From contig NZ_LILC01000030.1 of the NCBI RefSeq assembly GCF_001274935.1, forward strand, positions 1 through 64,000: a stretch of 64,000 nucleotides of DNA. The letters run 5' to 3'. The stretch's first letter is position 1. Every line of letters starts with the position of its first letter. Below the pieces are notes generated by a model that saw only the letters and a list, made by a program, of their open reading frames with translations, was not told the DNA's origin and did no database searches. A program made the position numbers and the translations under genes. Origin of the DNA: Priestia koreensis. Its GTDB lineage: Bacteria; Bacillota; Bacilli; Bacillales; Bacillaceae_H. This document shows positions 27,681 to 36,120 of the stretch, in pieces.

Positions 27681-27711
27681 AATAAAGCGCGGACGATGCC
27701 GTGCTTTATTT
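27681..27711. terminator. Bidirectional terminator, SDR and recX
   Basis: AATAAAGCGCGG / CCGTGCTTTATT stem between convergent genes, with A and T runs outside. Confidence 0.75.
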
Positions 27712-28522
27712 ATTCTTCTTCTTTTAAAGCTTCGAGAAAAGCTTGAATTTGGTCCATAGAGAAACCTTTGCGGTACAGGCTTTGTTTCATTTTGTTTTCA
27801 TATTCCCAGCCTTCATACTTTTGGTATCTTCTGTGTGCTTTCATTCCTTGATAACGAATGGCCTCTAGCTGTTGATCTTCATCATCTGTGAGCTCAAACG
27901 TTTCGAACAAACGGTTGATCAAAGAATGAGCATAGCCCTTTTGATTTAAGGCAAGCTGAATTTTTTGCTTTTTCATTATCGGCGCAAGCTTTTTATATTT
28001 TTGATCTAATTTTGCGGCATATTTCCCCGCTGCTTCAAGCTGCTGCTCATTGTCAAACGACTGCAGGCTCGTTGAAATATCTGCTTCTGATATTCCTTTT
28101 TCAATTAATTCTTGGCAAATGAGGTTTGGGCCTTTGATTGTTGTATTCACCTGAGTATTGACGTAAGCTTTAGCAAATTCCAAATCGTTTAGGTACTTGC
28201 GTTCGTTTAGCATAGCGATAACTGCATTTGCAACTTCTGGTTCTAGTTCTTTTTTGATCAGATACGTATACACTTCTTTCGTAGACCTCATTCGATGCGC
28301 TAAAAATGCAAGACTCATGTTATATGACTTCTTAATCGTATCTTCATGGAGAATGGTTGTTAGCTCTGTACTTGATAGTTCTTGTCCTTTTCGAAGCTGA
28401 AATTTGGCTAATACGTACTCATCTACACCGAAGCCAAATTCTTCACCTTTTCCCTGATCAATGTACACGTTGTATCGTTCGATATTGTTTTTTTGTGTCG
28501 TAATCTTTGTAACTTTCGGCAT
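27710..28522 (-). CDS. recX: Regulatory protein RecX
   Basis: A 270-residue RecA-modulating protein made of repeated three-helix units. Typical RecX words are seen: ALAFLAHRMRSTKEVYTYL (about residues 55-73), YLNDLEFAKAYVN, KGPNLICQELIEKGIS and RYQKYEGWEYENKMKQSLYRKGF. Its length is that of Bacillus RecX, which has an extra N-terminal domain compared with E. coli. It starts at ATG 28522 after GGAGGGG. Divergent from yfhF. It modifies RecA filaments during recombination (family knowledge). Confidence 0.9.
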   Translation of the reverse strand: MPKVTKITTQKNNIERYNVYIDQGKGEEFGFGVDEYVLAKFQLRKGQELSSTELTTILHEDTIKKSYNMSLAFLAHRMRSTKEVYTYLIKKELEPEVANAVIAMLNERKYLNDLEFAKAYVNTQVNTTIKGPNLICQELIEKGISEADISTSLQSFDNEQQLEAAGKYAAKLDQKYKKLAPIMKKQKIQLALNQKGYAHSLINRLFETFELTDDEDQQLEAIRYQGMKAHRRYQKYEGWEYENKMKQSLYRKGFSMDQIQAFLEALKEEE

Positions 28523-28722
28523 TTTAACATCCCCTCCTTTAGAAAAAAATGATGATCCTTTAAAATTATACTATAGATTCGTCCCACTCATTAAATCAAA
28601 GCGTCTATGCTAGAAAGAAGCTACTATAGAATTGCCTTTGAAAACACCAATGGTTTAATGAATGATATACCCGTGTAAATACAAGATAATACTATGAGAT
28701 AGCAAAGAAAGGATGTTTCTAT

Positions 28723-29625
28723 ATGAAGATTGTTATTGCAGGAGGTACAGGACTAGTAGGGTCTGCCCTCACTAAACACTTTTTACAGCACGGGCACACA
28801 GTAGCAATTTTAACCCGAAATGCTAACAAACCAAAACACGATCCAAATCTCTCTTATATTGAATGGATGAAAACGGACAGCTACCCAGAGCATGAAGTAG
28901 AGGGAGCAGATGCCGTGATTAACCTTGCGGGAGTTTCGCTGAACAGCGGTCGTTGGACGGAGGAGCGAAAAAAAGCAATTTTAAGCAGCCGTTTAGAAAC
29001 AACGACTGAAATTGTGCGGATTTTGGGTACTCTTAAGCAGAAGCCTTCTGTTTATATTAATGCTAGTGCCGTTGGCTATTACGGAACATCTCTTACGGAT
29101 ACCTTTACAGATTACTCTGCTTCAAGTGGGGATGACTTTTTAGCACAAACGGTAAAAGCCTGGGAGCAAGCCGCTATGCAGGCTGAGAACATTGGCATCC
29201 GAACCGTTCTTGCCCGATTCGGTATTGTGCTTGATCGTAATAAAGGGGCACTTCCGACTATGGTTCTTCCGTACAAACTATTTGCAGGGGGAACATTAGG
29301 TTCAGGAAAGCAATGGGTTTCATGGATTCATATCCAAGACCTCGTTCATATCCTTGCCTTTGTGATTGAACACAAAGACATTGAAGGACCGTTAAATGTA
29401 ACGACCCCACATCCGATTCGAATGAAAGAAATGGGCAAAGCAATTGCACGTGCAATTCACCGTCCTCATTGGCTTCCAGCACCCTCTTTTGCACTTAAAA
29501 TCGTTCTAGGAGATATGAGTTTGATGGTGCTCGAGGGACAAAAAGTAATTCCGCAAAAGTTAGGTGAACATCATTACAATTTTGCATATAATAATATTGA
29601 TGAAGCACTAAAAGATCTACTATAA
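28723..29625 (+). CDS. yfhF: NAD-dependent epimerase-like protein YfhF (TIGR01777 family)
   Basis: A 300-residue extended SDR of the TIGR01777/YfcH group. The N-terminal cofactor motif is GGTGLVGSAL (residues 7-16); the substrate site has NASAVGYYG, with the Tyr that acts in catalysis. The C-terminal DUF1731 part (about 250-298) reads VLEGQKVIPQKLGEHHYNFAYNNIDEALKDLL. Substrate unknown. It starts at ATG after AAAGGATG. The amidohydrolase gene follows after 26 bases and may share its transcript. Confidence 0.88.
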   Translation: MKIVIAGGTGLVGSALTKHFLQHGHTVAILTRNANKPKHDPNLSYIEWMKTDSYPEHEVEGADAVINLAGVSLNSGRWTEERKKAILSSRLETTTEIVRILGTLKQKPSVYINASAVGYYGTSLTDTFTDYSASSGDDFLAQTVKAWEQAAMQAENIGIRTVLARFGIVLDRNKGALPTMVLPYKLFAGGTLGSGKQWVSWIHIQDLVHILAFVIEHKDIEGPLNVTTPHPIRMKEMGKAIARAIHRPHWLPAPSFALKIVLGDMSLMVLEGQKVIPQKLGEHHYNFAYNNIDEALKDLL

Positions 29626-29651
29626 GCAGCTATTTAGAATAGGAGTTTATT

Positions 29652-30779
29652 ATGGAAAAAGTGTTGTTTAAAAATGCGACCATCTACCCTATCACTACCC
29701 CTCCCCTTTTTAATCATGATTTGCTCGTAGAAAATGGAAGGATTAGTAGGATGGCAGAAAATATTCTTCCTGAAAACGGCGTGCATGTTATTGAATGTGG
29801 GGGTCAATATTTACTTCCTGGATTTATTGATGTTCATACCCACTTAGGTCTGTATGACGAAGGGACGGGATGGGCAGGAAACGACGCAAACGAAACGGTC
29901 GAGCCCCTTACCCCTCACATTCGAGCTTTGGATAGCGTTCACCCTCTCGATTCGGGCTTTCAAGACGCCATTCAGTATGGAATTACGACTGTCCATATTA
30001 TGCCTGGTAGTGCCAACGTTATTGGTGGGACCACATCTGTTATTAAGACCCATGGTAAAAACATTTCGAAAATGTTAGTACGTGAAACAGCAGGTCTAAA
30101 AGTGGCATTAGGAGAAAATCCAAAGCGAATTCACAGTCAAGGAAATAAGGACTCTATTACACGAATGGGCATTATGGGGATGCTGAGAGAAGCATTTTAT
30201 CAAGCCAAGCATGCAGATAATGTGGATGACATACGTGTAAAGCCACTTGTCCAAGCCCTGACCAAGCAAATTCCAGTCCGTATTCACGCACATCGCGCTG
30301 ATGATATTATGTCAGCCGTTCGATTTGGAGAAGAATTTGACTTAGACATCCGTATTGAACATTGCACAGAAGGTCATTTGATTGCTGAGGAACTAAGTGG
30401 ACGCAATTTGAAGGTTAGCGTGGGACCTACTTTGACGCGGCGATCGAAGGTGGAGTTAAAAAACAAAAGCTGGACAACGTATCAAACTCTGGCTGATCAA
30501 GGTGTGGAAGTGTCCATTACCACCGATCACCCTTATACCCCTATTCAATATTTAAATATATGTGCCTCCATTGCGGTTCGTGAAGGATTTGATGAGAATC
30601 GTGCGCTAGAAGCAATCACGATTAATCCCGCTCGAAACCTAGGTATTGATCGTTCTTTAGGCAGCCTAGAAACCGGAAAAGATGCTGATTTAGTCCTATG
30701 GACACACCATCCATTTCATTACCTTGGAAAGCCCATTCTGACAATGATTGCTGGAAAAATTTTATTTAAAAAAAATTAA
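29652..30779 (+). CDS. Amidohydrolase, imidazolonepropionase-like
   Basis: A 375-residue metal-dependent hydrolase of the amidohydrolase superfamily. It has the N-terminal beta sandwich (ATIYPITTPPLFNHDLLVENGRI), the HxH metal motif in FIDVHTHLG (about residue 62), later metal histidines in IRIHAHRADD and IEHCTEG, the catalytic Asp in TTDHPYTPIQYL (about 290), and the closing GSLETGKDADLVLW. These residues are complete, so it should be active; the substrate (an amide, urea or cyclic imide) is not evident. It starts at ATG after AGGAG, 26 bases after yfhF. Confidence 0.82.
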   Translation: MEKVLFKNATIYPITTPPLFNHDLLVENGRISRMAENILPENGVHVIECGGQYLLPGFIDVHTHLGLYDEGTGWAGNDANETVEPLTPHIRALDSVHPLDSGFQDAIQYGITTVHIMPGSANVIGGTTSVIKTHGKNISKMLVRETAGLKVALGENPKRIHSQGNKDSITRMGIMGMLREAFYQAKHADNVDDIRVKPLVQALTKQIPVRIHAHRADDIMSAVRFGEEFDLDIRIEHCTEGHLIAEELSGRNLKVSVGPTLTRRSKVELKNKSWTTYQTLADQGVEVSITTDHPYTPIQYLNICASIAVREGFDENRALEAITINPARNLGIDRSLGSLETGKDADLVLWTHHPFHYLGKPILTMIAGKILFKKN

Positions 30780-30892
30780 TAAATTACCTATTTTCTTTTT
30801 GAGTTTTTTTTAGTATGATACTTTTTGTATGAGATAATTAAATGAATTCACAATTTTATATAAATGCTGATTTTCAAGCTAATTGTTGACTG

Positions 30893-31038
30893 AAATGGGA
30901 AGGCAAATGGTGCGCCACCAGTTTTCTGGTTCTAGTGGGTTCGATTCCCACCCCGAAATTTTTTATGCACAACCAAAAAATTTCGAGGGGTGGGGCCAAC
31001 GTGTTCTTAGGTCTGCCCCTGTCCGAGGGGGAAAAGCT
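30893..31038 (+). ncRNA. Structured leader with tRNA-like half ahead of an acetyltransferase gene
   Basis: The leader contains a perfect T-arm (GTGGG TTCGATT CCCAC, 30935-30951), a D-arm-like GGC/GCC hairpin (30902-30916) with GG in its loop, an ACCAG/CTGGT hairpin with only a TTTT loop at the anticodon arm position (30917-30930), and a partial acceptor stem (TGGG with CCCG). The T-arm 3' strand can instead join a long hairpin (30947-30964 with 30975-30994). A last hairpin (31016-31030) covers the ribosome site AGGGGG. No CCA end. Family not recognised. Confidence 0.6.
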
Positions 31039-31599
31039 ATGTTAAAAAAACGAGACCTTCAAGACTGCCACGCTTTATACGAACTAATGGTGCACCCTGA
31101 TGTCTTCCCTTTTGTTCGCCATAAAGCCAATTCTTATGAAGAGTACCTATTTACAACAAAACAACTAATGGAAGCTGAAGAACATGGTGAACTCATTTCC
31201 CGTACGATTACGGACGAATGGGGAAATCCGATCGGTGCCATTAATTTGTACGACATACAGGATCAAGCTGGGTTTTTAGGTACTTGGCTAGGAAAGCCGT
31301 ATCATGGAAAAGGCTACAATCAACCAGCAAAAGAAGTGTTCTTCAACGAACTGTTTTACGAGCTAGGCATCGAACGAATCTTCATGCGTATTCGCAAAGT
31401 AAATATTCGTTCTGCAAAAGCGGCTGAGAAATTGCCGTACGTTACACTTGCAAACGATACGCACAAAAGCCTGTATGACCAAATTAATCAGCCTGAGGAA
31501 GTATATAACTTGTATGAGATTTCAAAAGACCTCTACACGTTACACCTACTTCGTACAGAACAGCAGGAAACTCAGGAAGATCACTTAAAAGAAGCATAA
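31039..31599 (+). CDS. GNAT family N-acetyltransferase (RimJ/RimL type)
   Basis: A 186-residue acetyl-CoA-dependent acetyltransferase. The RimJ-like pattern is RDLQDCHALYELM...VFPFV at the start, LGTWLGKPYHGKGYNQPAKEVFF as the acetyl-CoA loop (about residues 93-115) and ERIFMRIRKVNIRSAKAAEKL after it. The acceptor may be a protein N-terminus or small amine; unknown. ATG 31039 is chosen because AGGGGG lies seven bases before it; the open frame further upstream only reads through the leader RNA. The ribosome site is in a hairpin, so translation is likely controlled. Confidence 0.85.
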   Translation: MLKKRDLQDCHALYELMVHPDVFPFVRHKANSYEEYLFTTKQLMEAEEHGELISRTITDEWGNPIGAINLYDIQDQAGFLGTWLGKPYHGKGYNQPAKEVFFNELFYELGIERIFMRIRKVNIRSAKAAEKLPYVTLANDTHKSLYDQINQPEEVYNLYEISKDLYTLHLLRTEQQETQEDHLKEA

Positions 31600-31607
31600 T
31601 TATTCTT

Positions 31608-31637
31608 AAAGCCACGCCGTTCTCGGCGTGGCTTTTG
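31608..31637 (+). terminator. Terminator after the GNAT gene
   Basis: AAAGCCACGCCG / CGGCGTGGCTTTT hairpin with a tiny loop. Confidence 0.9.
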
Positions 31638-31730
31638 CTGCCTTAAGAGTAGATGATTTGTTTAAAAGAAATGTTCAATGGAAAAACTAGAAAGATTGGA
31701 TCATCATTTTATAACTGGAGGTAGAATACG

Positions 31731-31862
31731 ATGAGTAGCACTCGTAAAAAAAGTGATCAAACAAAGAGCACATTAAGACGCGCACAGGAAGTTACATATG
31801 CCCGCGAATTTAAAATGGCTGATCGTGCTGGTGGCTTTGATATTAAAAAACCACAGTTTTAA
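31731..31862 (+). CDS. yfhE: YfhE-like small protein
   Basis: A 43-residue basic protein. TLRRAQEVTYAREFKMADRAGG resembles the short YfhE of B. subtilis, and it lies near yfhF as expected. It starts at ATG 31731 after GGAGG, about nine bases. The N-terminus is Lys/Ser/Thr-rich; no membrane segment. Function unknown. Confidence 0.75.
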   Translation: MSSTRKKSDQTKSTLRRAQEVTYAREFKMADRAGGFDIKKPQF

Positions 31863-31875
31863 TGACTTCTGCGTA

Positions 31876-31925
31876 GAGAATGTTTGTCTATTTAAACATA
31901 TGACAGACATTCTCTATTTATTTCC
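31876..31925 (+). terminator. Terminator after yfhE
   Basis: AGAGAATGTTTGTC / GACAGACATTCTCT arms, then ATTTATTTCCCTTTTT. Confidence 0.7.
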
Positions 31926-31969
31926 CTTTTTGTCGAAAATTTTCTTAATTTTTTTTATATACACACATT

Positions 31970-32151
31970 TTATCCACAGATCTGTGAATAATGTGGATAA
32001 GCCTATGAAACCTCTTTCAATCGTCCTCTACTGTTTAAAGAGATCGTGGATAATTAATTCGTATTTTTCTGAAAAATCTGTGGATAATGTGGATAAATCT
32101 GTGAATATCCTATGATATCAAGATCTCCGTTATCCACATTGATGTTGATAA
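31970..32151. promoter_or_regulatory. DnaA-box cluster
   Basis: Five perfect 9-mers TTATCCACA/TGTGGATAA lie at 31970-31978, 31992-32000, 32079-32087, 32088-32096 and 32130-32138. One-mismatch boxes are at 31983-31991 (TGTGAATAA), 32045-32053 (CGTGGATAA) and 32143-32151 (TGTTGATAA). Two pairs abut end to end. The region lies between yfhE and the malate permease and holds no credible gene. It is most likely a DnaA titration or regulatory cluster of the kind known outside oriC in B. subtilis. Confidence 0.8.
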
Positions 32152-32301
32152 GTGGTCACTTGACAAATTTATACCCTTTGATTAAAATGGTATTTTTTGT
32201 AATTGTGAACATTTTCGAACACTCCTTACATACCTCTTTTCCTACTGATGTGAATTCGATATAATAAGTTTGTGAAGTAATTAACAAACTTATTTCTTCA
32301 T

Positions 32302-32335
32302 AAAAAAATCCTCCCTCAAAGCAGAGGAAGGATTT
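32302..32335 (-). terminator. Terminator after the AEC transporter
   Basis: Minus-strand AATCCTTCCTCT / AGGGAGGATTTTTTT hairpin, just past the stop. Confidence 0.85.
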
Positions 32336-32343
32336 GTGGACAA

Positions 32344-33282
32344 TTACATTAAAATTGAAATGTAAATCGGTAATGAAATTAGTGATAAAACCGTACTTAA
32401 TACAAATGAAGAAGCGGTTTCAGTTGATAATGAATCAAAGCGTGTTGAGATCATTGCAGCTACTGCTGAACCTGGGAAAGCCACAAGTAAAATTGCTTTA
32501 ACTGTATCAGCATGGTTTAGTCCTACTAAATGTGCAACAAGAACCATGAATAATGGAACAACAACCACTTTTAGTAGTGAAATTCCAATCGCAACACCTC
32601 GAAGGTTAATTTTGCGAATTCCAACTGTTACCCCTACTGCAAATAACGCAACACCAGATGTAACAGATCCGATTTGGTCTAATGTTGTTTTTAAAATATC
32701 AGGCGCTTGGAAGCCTAATAGTGTAACAACAACTGCTAGTAATGGAATACAAGCAAGCGGTTCACTAAGACCATGTAAAATGATACCTAATGTGTTTGAT
32801 TTCTCGTCTGATTTTTCTTTAGAACCAATGGTACCAACGATTGTAGCTAATGGATCTAATAAAGCATTTACAACGATACCAGTAATGGCGATTGGAATAG
32901 CGACTTCTTGAGCTCCGAACAAGCTACCAAGTACGGAAATTCCCATAAACGCAAATGCTGGCTGCGTTGAATTAAGAGAGAACATTGATGCTGATGTTAG
33001 ATCATATTTAAAGATTGTACGAGCAATAATTAATAAAATGATATAAAAGCCAATAATACAAATTGTCATCGTTAAGAAGAATGACCATTGATCAATTAGA
33101 GTTTGCTTTTTCGTCGTTGTAATTCCGATGAACAAATGTGCCGGTAAGGCAAACTTTGTAACTAACGTGTTCAATCCTTTTGATGCGTCTGCGTTAAATA
33201 CTTTAAAATACCCACCTAAATATCCTAAAATAATTGTAAAAAAGATAGGGATTAACGTTAAAAATATACTTCCAATACTCAT
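32344..33282 (-). CDS. AEC family transporter, likely malate permease
   Basis: A 312-residue membrane protein of the auxin efflux carrier family with about ten predicted helices in two five-helix halves. Family members next to malic or malolactic enzymes transport malate (MleP, YwkB), and here a malic enzyme gene lies directly upstream on the same strand. Typical words are GYLGGYFKVF, the crossover region NSTQPAFAFMGISVLG and VAFPGSAVAAMISTRF near the end. The start is ATG 33282 after AGAGAAG; the longer frame adds 13 charged residues without a ribosome site. Malate as substrate is inferred from context. Confidence 0.8.
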   Translation of the reverse strand: MSIGSIFLTLIPIFFTIILGYLGGYFKVFNADASKGLNTLVTKFALPAHLFIGITTTKKQTLIDQWSFFLTMTICIIGFYIILLIIARTIFKYDLTSASMFSLNSTQPAFAFMGISVLGSLFGAQEVAIPIAITGIVVNALLDPLATIVGTIGSKEKSDEKSNTLGIILHGLSEPLACIPLLAVVVTLLGFQAPDILKTTLDQIGSVTSGVALFAVGVTVGIRKINLRGVAIGISLLKVVVVPLFMVLVAHLVGLNHADTVKAILLVAFPGSAVAAMISTRFDSLSTETASSFVLSTVLSLISLPIYISILM

Positions 33283-33390
33283 TTCCAAAGCACTTCTCTT
33301 TCTCCAAAAATTCCTGTACAAATAAGAAGGCTTAAAGGAATACCTTTATGGCACTCCTTTAAACCATCATTAAAAAATCAACGTCTATTA

Positions 33391-35088
33391 TTAAGCACGT
33401 TCAATGATTTTATATTCTGGTTTCCACATAGCATTTGTAATAGCTTGTTCGATATCCTCGATGTTTTCCTGAGCTACACCTTCTTCAATCGCTGCTTTTG
33501 CAACAGCTACGGCTACGGCTTTTGATACTTCTTCTAGTTGATCGATAGAAGGTAACAACGATGCACCAGGGAAGCTGCTGTCAGAAATATCTGCTACTGC
33601 ATGTGCTGCCGCTGCTAGCATACCGTTTGAAATAACTTTCGCCTTCGCTACAATTGCACCTAGACCAAGGCCAGGGAAAACAAATGCATTATTTGATTGA
33701 CCAATTTCATACGTTACACCGTTGTGTGTGATGTCATCAAATGGACTTCCTGTCGCAATAAGCGCTTTTCCATCTGTCCATTCAAGAAGATCTGCTGGTA
33801 CAGCTTCTGCTAACGGTGTTGGATTTGACATTGGCATAATAATTGGACGTTCAACGTGCTTCGCCATTTCTTTTACGATCTCTTCAGAGAAGGCACCAGC
33901 TTGTCCAGACGTACCAATTAAGATATGTGGTTTAACCTGTTTAATCACTTCTGCTAAAGGAATGATTCCTTCTTCATTACGTGCCCAATCTTTTACTTCT
34001 TCTGCATTTCGTGTATATGGCTGTTGGAACGGGAATACGTCTGAAACTTCATCCGTTAGTAATCCTCGGTAATCTACAGCCCAGAATTTATTGTACGCGT
34101 CTTCTGTTGACACGCCTTCTAGAACCATTGCATCAACAATTTGATCAGCGTTCCCGATACCAGCTGCTCCTGGTCCAAATACAACAATGCGTTGTTCAGA
34201 AAGAGGAATACCTGTTACTTGTAGTGCAGACATGATTCCTGCAAGTGTAACAGCACCTGTTCCTTGAATATCATCATTAAATGTAAGAATTTCTTTTCCA
34301 TATTTGTTGATGATGTTACGTGCATTAACGTTTCCTAAGTCTTCCCAATGAATTAGAACTTCTGGGAAGAAGCTACGTGCATGTGATACAAATAGATCGA
34401 TGAACTCATCGTATTTTTCACCGCGCACACGATCAAATTTGTTTCCGATATATAATGGGTCTTGAATTAGTTTTTCGTTGTTTGTTCCAACGTCTAATAC
34501 AACCGGAAGAACACGACTAGGGTCGATACCAGCAGCTGCTGTGTAAACAGCTAATTTACCGATTGCGATATTAATACCGCCTACCCCTTGGTCACCAATT
34601 CCTAGAATACTTTCTGAATCCGTTACAACGACTAAATCAATGTCATCTTCGCTGTATCCAAGGTTTTTGAATGTTTCTTCCATTTCATCCATGCTGTCGA
34701 TGGATAGATATAGTCCACCTGGACGATGATATTCATGAGAATATTTTTGGATTGCTTCCCCTACTGTTGGTGTGTAGATAATTGGAAGCATTTCGCGTAA
34801 ATGATCTTTTAATAGTCGGTAAAATAAGACAACGTTACGATTGAATAAATCGTATAAAAGACCGTTTTTGCGAATTGGGTTATGCTGATCTTTGAACTGT
34901 GCGTAAGCTCTTGTTGCTTGCTCTTCAAGAGTTAATACGTTAGAAGGCAGTAGACCCTGAAGCCCAAGTTCTTTTCGTTCTTCTTTTGAAAAAGCTACAC
35001 CCTTATTTAGGAATGGGTTGAGAAGAACTTCTTTCCCTTTTAAATTTGTTTTTAATACATCTTTTTCTGTCATGAAAACTGTATTCAT
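33391..35088 (-). CDS. NAD-dependent malic enzyme
   Basis: A 565-residue malic enzyme of the large SfcA/MaeA type: malate plus NAD to pyruvate, CO2 and NADH. The N-terminal domain has [20 protein letters not shown] and the catalytic Tyr in [13 protein letters not shown] (about residue 105); the catalytic Lys and metal ligands are in [15 protein letters not shown] ([14 protein letters not shown], about 160), and ED in IHWEDLG. The NAD domain has [13 protein letters not shown]. The pairing with an AEC permease is that of ywkA-ywkB (maeA) in B. subtilis; MalS is similar in length, so I give no symbol. It starts at ATG after AAGGAAC. Confidence 0.92.
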   Translation of the reverse strand: MNTVFMTEKDVLKTNLKGKEVLLNPFLNKGVAFSKEERKELGLQGLLPSNVLTLEEQATRAYAQFKDQHNPIRKNGLLYDLFNRNVVLFYRLLKDHLREMLPIIYTPTVGEAIQKYSHEYHRPGGLYLSIDSMDEMEETFKNLGYSEDDIDLVVVTDSESILGIGDQGVGGINIAIGKLAVYTAAAGIDPSRVLPVVLDVGTNNEKLIQDPLYIGNKFDRVRGEKYDEFIDLFVSHARSFFPEVLIHWEDLGNVNARNIINKYGKEILTFNDDIQGTGAVTLAGIMSALQVTGIPLSEQRIVVFGPGAAGIGNADQIVDAMVLEGVSTEDAYNKFWAVDYRGLLTDEVSDVFPFQQPYTRNAEEVKDWARNEEGIIPLAEVIKQVKPHILIGTSGQAGAFSEEIVKEMAKHVERPIIMPMSNPTPLAEAVPADLLEWTDGKALIATGSPFDDITHNGVTYEIGQSNNAFVFPGLGLGAIVAKAKVISNGMLAAAAHAVADISDSSFPGASLLPSIDQLEEVSKAVAVAVAKAAIEEGVAQENIEDIEQAITNAMWKPEYKIIERA

Positions 35089-35292
35089 AAACGTTCCTTC
35101 TTCCTAATTTAAAAATATATTGATTGTACAAAGCGTATTAATGAAATGACATTAAAAAAAGCCTAGACCTTCATATGTCAATGCAGCGCAAATGACGATA
35201 CTTCAGATTTAACGGCTACCGTGTGTAAAAGCATCATCTAACATCATGAATACTTTTGTTCTGTGTTCTTAAATAAAACCTAGGTAAAATCA

Positions 35293-35306
35293 CCAATTAA
35301 TTGGTT
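35293..35306. promoter_or_regulatory. Palindrome upstream of the malic enzyme gene
   Basis: ACCAATTAATTGGT is a perfect 14-base palindrome in the 324-base gap before the malic enzyme gene, about 205 bases before its start. It is a candidate operator for the neighbouring response regulator. The rest of the gap holds no gene that I can support. Confidence 0.4.
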
Positions 35307-35383
35307 ATCTCTTTTCCTCCTCTATAGTAATCCTGCATTTTCTCTGTGACTAGCTTATTTAATTTAGAGACAGACTTTTGTAA

Positions 35384-35416
35384 TTAAAAAAAGTAAGCAG
35401 TAATTTTACTGCTTAC
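35384..35416 (-). terminator. Terminator after the response regulator gene
   Basis: GTAAGCAGTAA / TTACTGCTTAC stem followed by TTTTTTT on the minus strand, overlapping the stop. Confidence 0.85.
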
Positions 35417-36120
35417 AGATATTGTTGAATATGATGAGCCTTGGACTCATTAATTTTGTGCTGTGAAATAGGACGACCAATATTTCCATAATGAACTTTT
35501 ACATCTACCACATCGATATGCTTGAGAAACTTTAAATATTTCCGCACAGACACGCGTGAAATCCCTGTTATATTCACAATCTCTTCTGTCGAAAATGGAT
35601 GAGATTTCATTTCCTGTACCGCATCCCATACCAGTTTTAATGTGTCCTGTGATAGACCTTTTGGTAATTCTTCAGGGAGGGCTTTCTCTTCATTATGTAA
35701 AATGCGTTCATCTAATTGCTCTTGGTTAATATGATCAGCGGATTGTAAAAAAGTATTCTTCTTATAGTAAGCTGTTAACGCAGCGCTAAAACGATCAAAT
35801 TCAAATGGCTTAATGAGATAATCGACTGCCCCAAGTCTTAACGCTTTCTGAATGCGCTCTGTATCAGATGCAGCAGAAATGACGATCACATCCACCATCA
35901 TATCGTTCTCTCGTATATAAGAAAGTAATTCGAGCCCATTTTTCCCCGGCATAAAAATATCCAATAAAATGAGCTCAATTTTCTTTTCGTTTAAAATGAA
36001 TATTGCCTCATCTACAGAGGAACAAGTCGCAACCAGCTCGAAATCATCAATCTTCTCTAAATATCGTTTGTTAAATTCCGCAACCATTGGATCATCTTCT
36101 ACAATCATGACCTTATTCAT
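35413..36120 (-). CDS. Response regulator, CitB/DctR type (malate-like)
   Basis: A 235-residue regulator of the family that pairs with DcuS/CitA kinases. The receiver domain (residues 1-120) has DD at 9-10, the phosphoacceptor Asp in LILLDIFMPG (about 54), Ser in VISAASD and Lys in YLIKPFEF. A C-terminal helix-turn-helix (about 170-225) reads TEEIVNITGISRVSVRKYLKFL. It overlaps the kinase gene by eight bases. In B. subtilis the MalK-MalR pair activates malate uptake and malic enzyme genes; the same job is likely here from position. Confidence 0.87.
   Translation of the reverse strand: MNKVMIVEDDPMVAEFNKRYLEKIDDFELVATCSSVDEAIFILNEKKIELILLDIFMPGKNGLELLSYIRENDMMVDVIVISAASDTERIQKALRLGAVDYLIKPFEFDRFSAALTAYYKKNTFLQSADHINQEQLDERILHNEEKALPEELPKGLSQDTLKLVWDAVQEMKSHPFSTEEIVNITGISRVSVRKYLKFLKHIDVVDVKVHYGNIGRPISQHKINESKAHHIQQYL

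Noticed and set aside
30893..31038. T-box leader or functional tRNA gene
   Set aside because: No T-box sequence (AGGGTGGTACC-like) is present, the anticodon loop is only four bases, the acceptor stem is half missing and there is no CCA.
31798..32115. 105-codon plus-strand frame across the DnaA boxes
   Set aside because: It starts inside yfhE in another frame, has no ribosome site, and its sequence merely reads the repeated boxes.
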